This document shows, one piece after another, positions 60,709-64,000 of a DNA stretch of 64,000 bases (the first letter of the stretch is position 1; every line of letters starts with the position of its first letter). The notes beneath the pieces are model-generated. The model was not told the origin of the DNA. It ran no database searches and saw only the letters and a program-made list of their open reading frames with translations. Position numbers and translations under genes: made by a program. Source of the DNA: Luteibacter pinisoli. GTDB taxonomy: Bacteria > Pseudomonadota > Gammaproteobacteria > Xanthomonadales > Rhodanobacteraceae. The stretch covers positions 3,596,001 to 3,660,000 of the forward strand of contig NZ_CP041046.1 of NCBI RefSeq assembly GCF_006385595.1. The letters are read 5' to 3'.

Positions 60709-61808
60709 GCGGCGGGACGCATCAGCAGGCGGGTGTCGTCGCCCACCTGGCGGCGGTCGATGGTCTGCAGCTTCCAGCGCGAGGCCATGTCGTCGAGCGG
60801 CGGCAGGTGCAGCATGGGCCGCGCGCTGTTGCCAAGCAGGACGGGGGCGACATAGATCAGCAGTTCGTCGGCCAGCCCTTCCGCCAGCAGCGCACCGCAG
60901 AGCACCGGGCCGGCTTCCACGTGCACTTCGTTGACGTCGTGCTGGGCCAGCCAGTGCAGCGCGGCACGCAGGTCGAGGCCCTTGCCTTCCTCGTGGCGGA
61001 TCGCCGTCCGCGGCACGTCGCGCAGGTGCGCCGGTACGACGGCATCGGCCGCGTGCATGAGCACCGTCGGCGCACGGTCGTCCAGCACGTGGAAGCCCGC
61101 CGGCGTGCGCAGGTGGGTGTCGATGATGGCGCGCAGCGGCGGGACGAACGGCGCATCGCCCGGCAGCCGCACCGTCAGCTGCGGATTGTCCGCGAGCACC
61201 GTGCCGCTACCGGAAAGAATGGCGGAGGCGCGGGCACGCCAGCGCTGGCCATCCGCGCGGGCGGCCTCGCCGGTGATCCACTTCGACGAACCATCGGCGA
61301 GCGCGGTGCGCCCGTCCAGGCTCATCGCCAGCTTCACCCGCACCCACGGCAGGCCGCGCTGGATGCGGCTGAAGAAGCCGATGTTCAGCTCATGCGCGGC
61401 GTCGCGCATCAGGCCGGTCTGTACGTGGATGCCGGCGGCACGGAGCTTCTCGATGCCCTTTCCGTCGACTTCGGTGAACGGATCTTCGTGGGCGATAACG
61501 ACGCGGCTGACGCCCGCGGCGATGAGCGCATCCGCGCACGGCGGCGTGCGGCCGTGGTGCGCGCAGGGCTCCAGCGTCACATAGGCCGTCGCACCCCGCG
61601 CGGCCTCGCCGGCCTCGCGCAGCGCGAACACTTCGGCATGCGGTTCACCGGCCTTCGGGTGCCAGCCCGTGCCCAGCACCGTCTCGCCGCGGGCGATGAC
61701 GCAGCCGACGCGCGGGTTGGGCTGGGTGGTGTGCATCCCGCGCTCGGCAAGACGCAGCGCATGGGCCATGTGGGCATGGTCCATGACGGGAAAGAACGGG
61801 CGGGTCAT
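60705..61808 (-). CDS. ribD: Bifunctional riboflavin biosynthesis protein RibD
   Basis: This 367-aa protein carries a deaminase (1-145) with zinc ligands in GEPHAEVFAL and EPCAHHGRTPPCADALIAAG, and a reductase domain (LPWVRVKLAMSLDGRTALADG, WITGEAARADGQRWRARASA, LADNPQLTVR). It catalyses the second and third steps of riboflavin synthesis. Its ATG shares a base with the nrdR stop (TGATG). Confidence 0.96.
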   Translation of the reverse strand: MTRPFFPVMDHAHMAHALRLAERGMHTTQPNPRVGCVIARGETVLGTGWHPKAGEPHAEVFALREAGEAARGATAYVTLEPCAHHGRTPPCADALIAAGVSRVVIAHEDPFTEVDGKGIEKLRAAGIHVQTGLMRDAAHELNIGFFSRIQRGLPWVRVKLAMSLDGRTALADGSSKWITGEAARADGQRWRARASAILSGSGTVLADNPQLTVRLPGDAPFVPPLRAIIDTHLRTPAGFHVLDDRAPTVLMHAADAVVPAHLRDVPRTAIRHEEGKGLDLRAALHWLAQHDVNEVHVEAGPVLCGALLAEGLADELLIYVAPVLLGNSARPMLHLPPLDDMASRWKLQTIDRRQVGDDTRLLMRPAA

Positions 61809-62323
61809 CAGGACTTGCGTCCGCGCCGTGCCGCCTCGAGCAGCGGCAGTTGCAGGCCTTCCAGCGACGGCAGGTCGCGTTCGAGTTTCTCGATCTCCTC
61901 GCGGAACGCGTGGACATCCTCGAAGCGCCGGTACACGGAGGCGAATCGCACGTACGCCACCTGGTCGAGCGCCTTCAGCTCGCGCATCACCAGCTCGCCG
62001 ACCTGGCGCGACGGTACTTCGCGGTCGCCACAGCGGCGCAGGTCGTTGGTGACCGCGCGCACCGCCGTATCCACGGCATCGCTGGCCACCGGGCGCTTCT
62101 GCAGCGCGCGCTCAAAGCTGACCCGCAGCTTGTGCTCGTCGAACGGCTCGCGGCGATCGCCTGTCTTGACGATCGCCGGGAGCTTCAGCTCGGCGGTTTC
62201 AAACGTATTGAAGCGTTCGCTGCACTGCGGGCACTCGCGCCGCCGACGCACCGTGCCGCCGTCTTCGGTGAGCCGGGAATCGATGACGCGGGTGTCTTCG
62301 TGCTGGCAGAACGGACAGTGCAT
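61808..62323 (-). CDS. nrdR: Transcriptional repressor NrdR
   Basis: This 171-aa regulator of ribonucleotide reductase genes has an N-terminal zinc ribbon (MHCPFCQHEDTRVIDSR and RECPQCSERFNTFE) and an ATP-cone domain (VKTGDRREPFDEHKLRVSFE, KALDQVAYVRFASVYRRF). It sits between glyA and ribD, as in many gammaproteobacteria. Confidence 0.96.
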   Translation of the reverse strand: MHCPFCQHEDTRVIDSRLTEDGGTVRRRRECPQCSERFNTFETAELKLPAIVKTGDRREPFDEHKLRVSFERALQKRPVASDAVDTAVRAVTNDLRRCGDREVPSRQVGELVMRELKALDQVAYVRFASVYRRFEDVHAFREEIEKLERDLPSLEGLQLPLLEAARRGRKS

Positions 62324-62326
62324 CGA

Positions 62327-63583
62327 TCAGCCGTACACCGGGAACTGCTTGCATTGTGCCGTGACCTTCTCACGCACGGCGGCGATCACCGCCGCGTCGT
62401 TCGGCGCGTCGAGCACGTCGCAGATCCAGTTGGCCAGGTCGATCGTCTCCGCTTCCTTGTAGCCGCGGGTGGTGATCGCCGGGGTACCGACGCGCAGGCC
62501 CGAGGTAACGAACGGCGAGCGCGGATCGTTCGGCACGGCGTTCTTGTTCACGGTGATGTGCGCCTTGCCGAGGGCCGCTTCCGCGTCCTTGCCGGTGGCG
62601 TCGCGGCCGATCAGGTCGATCAGCATCAGGTGGTTTTCGGTGCCGCCGGAAACGACCTTGTAGCCGCGGGCGATCAGCGTCTTCGCCATCGCCTTGGCGT
62701 TGGCAACGACCTGCTTCTGGTACTCGGTGAACGACGGCTCGAGGGCTTCCTTGAACGCCACGGCCTTGGCCGCGATGACGTGCATCAGCGGGCCGCCCTG
62801 GATGCCCGGGAAGACGACGGACTGGAGCTTCTTTTCCAGCTCTTCGCCCAGGCCCTTGGCGATGATGAAGCCGCCGCGCGGGCCGCGCAGGGTCTTGTGC
62901 GTGGTCGAGGTGACCACGTGCGCGTGCTCGATCGGATTCGGATACACGCCGGCGGCGACGAGGCCAGCGACGTGGGCCATGTCGACGAACAGGTACGCAC
63001 CGACCTTGTCGGCAATCGCGCGGAAGCGCGCCCAGTCCAGCACCTGCGAGTAAGCGGAGAAGCCCGCCACGATCATCTTCGGCTTGTGCTCAACGGCCAG
63101 CTTTTCGATCTCGTCGTAGTCGACCAGGCCGGTGTCCGGGTTGATGCCGTACTGGATGGCGTTGAAGATCTTGCCCGACAGGTTGACCTTGGCGCCGTGG
63201 GTGAGGTGGCCGCCGTGGGCGAGGCTCATGCCCAGGATCGTGTCGCCCGGCTGCAGCAGCGCGAAGTACACGGCCTGGTTGGCCTGCGAACCCGAGTGCG
63301 GCTGCACGTTGGCGTAGTCGGCGCCGAAGAGCTTCTTCAGGCGCTCGATCGCCAGCTTCTCGGCGACGTCGACGTATTCGCAGCCACCGTAGTAACGCTT
63401 GCCCGGGTAGCCCTCGGCGTACTTGTTGGTCAGGGTGGAACCCTGGGCTTCCATGACGCGCGGGCTGGCGTAGTTCTCCGAGGCGATCAGCTCGACGTGA
63501 TCTTCCTGGCGACGGGACTCGTCGGCGATGGCCTTGGCGAGTTCGTCGTCATAGCCGGCGATCGTTGCATCCTTCGGGAACAT
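62327..63583 (-). CDS. glyA: Serine hydroxymethyltransferase
   Basis: This 418-aa PLP enzyme interconverts serine and glycine and charges tetrahydrofolate. EDHVELIASENYASPRVMEAQGS, NVQPHSGSQANQAVYFAL, LSLAHGGHLTHG-type segments and VVTSTTHKTLRGPRGG with the PLP lysine are present. ATG 63583 has GAGG nine bases ahead and gives the standard length; a frame open from 63613 adds ten residues. First gene of the glyA-nrdR-ribD run. Confidence 0.97.
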   Translation of the reverse strand: MFPKDATIAGYDDELAKAIADESRRQEDHVELIASENYASPRVMEAQGSTLTNKYAEGYPGKRYYGGCEYVDVAEKLAIERLKKLFGADYANVQPHSGSQANQAVYFALLQPGDTILGMSLAHGGHLTHGAKVNLSGKIFNAIQYGINPDTGLVDYDEIEKLAVEHKPKMIVAGFSAYSQVLDWARFRAIADKVGAYLFVDMAHVAGLVAAGVYPNPIEHAHVVTSTTHKTLRGPRGGFIIAKGLGEELEKKLQSVVFPGIQGGPLMHVIAAKAVAFKEALEPSFTEYQKQVVANAKAMAKTLIARGYKVVSGGTENHLMLIDLIGRDATGKDAEAALGKAHITVNKNAVPNDPRSPFVTSGLRVGTPAITTRGYKEAETIDLANWICDVLDAPNDAAVIAAVREKVTAQCKQFPVYG

Positions 63584-63874
63584 CTCAACCTCGTGGGACA
63601 GGTGGGGAAACAAGACCGAAAGTGTAGCGGTAGCGGCGATTTGCGGCCACTACCGCCCAATCTCAAGGCCTGCGCGACGCCATCCAGTCGACCAGGACGA
63701 GGCCGCGGGCGGCCAGCTGCGCCGGATCCGGGCCGATGCCCTACCTGTGGCGCATTGCCTGTCGGCGAAGGCTTACGCCGCCCGTCGCCATCCGCCTAGG
63801 GATCCGGCGCGCCCGTGGCGCTACGCTGGCCCGTGGACGCGGATCGTCCATCCCCATCACTGGAAAGGAATTCC

Positions 63875-64000
63875 ATGAAAGCGAAGCAACGGTTGCTGAC
63901 CCTCGGCGTGGCCGTGTGCGCCACGAGCCTGCCTGCCGTGGCCATGCAGGATCCGGGGTGGCCGGAAGGCGGCTTTTTTCCTGGCCTGTATCCCAGCCTG
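63875..64000 (+). CDS. Exported protein, 3'-truncated by the window edge
   Basis: Only the first 42 codons are visible: a Sec-type signal (KQRLLTLGVAVCATSLPAVA, cleavage near AVA-MQ) followed by a short mature part, DPGWPEGGFFPGLY. GGAAAGGAATTCC before the ATG is a strong ribosome-binding site. Too little is present to assign a family. It is divergent from glyA across about 290 bases in which I see no other gene. Confidence 0.6.
   Translation, partial: MKAKQRLLTLGVAVCATSLPAVAMQDPGWPEGGFFPGLYPSL

Overview
The window is a chromosomal segment from a GC-rich gammaproteobacterium, most likely a Xanthomonadales member of the Rhodanobacteraceae type (Luteibacter or Dyella relatives). The pointers are a MurL epimerase next to a MurD2-type ligase, a fused aspartokinase-diaminopimelate decarboxylase, a large Oar-like TonB-dependent receptor, and the order glyA-nrdR-ribD-ribE-ribB-ribH-nusB-thiL-pgpA. 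The genus is inferred from gene content, not from a marker gene. I saw no rRNA, tRNA or CRISPR array.

Layout. 1-13.8 kb: the end of amtB, a TonB-dependent receptor, a translationally coupled periplasmic amine-oxidation set (flavin amine oxidase, cytochrome c, exported RidA), the amgK-murU muropeptide recycling pair, motAB, and a divergent histidine kinase and receiver pair. 13.8-25.4 kb: an AT-richer accessory island. It opens with an internally deleted IS3-family element and carries a leftward operon for a ribosomally made, modified peptide. 25.4-38.3 kb: secF-secD-yajC-tgt, an isolated FliK-like/FlhB-tail pair, the murD2-murL-lysAC operon and an amino acid permease. 38.3-54.3 kb: an isoquinoline-oxidoreductase-like molybdoenzyme, a PHA depolymerase, a permease, a repeat protein rich in GSGD, the mazG-cysQ-nudE-IMPase-gspN operon, bioA and rsmE. 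54.3-63.6 kb: the riboflavin/thiamine housekeeping operon with an FMN riboswitch. A secreted protein starts at the right edge.

The most unusual region is the island at about 14.2-24.7 kb. Two double-glycine-leader precursor peptides share a core with four cysteines and many Asp and Ser residues. With them lie an ATP-grasp ligase, a HlyC-like acyltransferase next to a SelO-fold protein (the pairing recalls MceI/MceJ of siderophore microcins), two paralogous CxxC mini-proteins, a C39-peptidase ABC exporter, a membrane-fusion protein with no room for its coiled coil, a free-standing membrane glycosyltransferase related to cyclic-glucan synthases, a 2OG-Fe(II)-type oxygenase and a TylF-like methyltransferase. 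I read it as a hybrid RiPP/microcin system that does not fit a class I know.

REP-like GTAG repeats lie at three intergenic sites. At two of them the repeat supplies the stop codon of the neighbouring gene.
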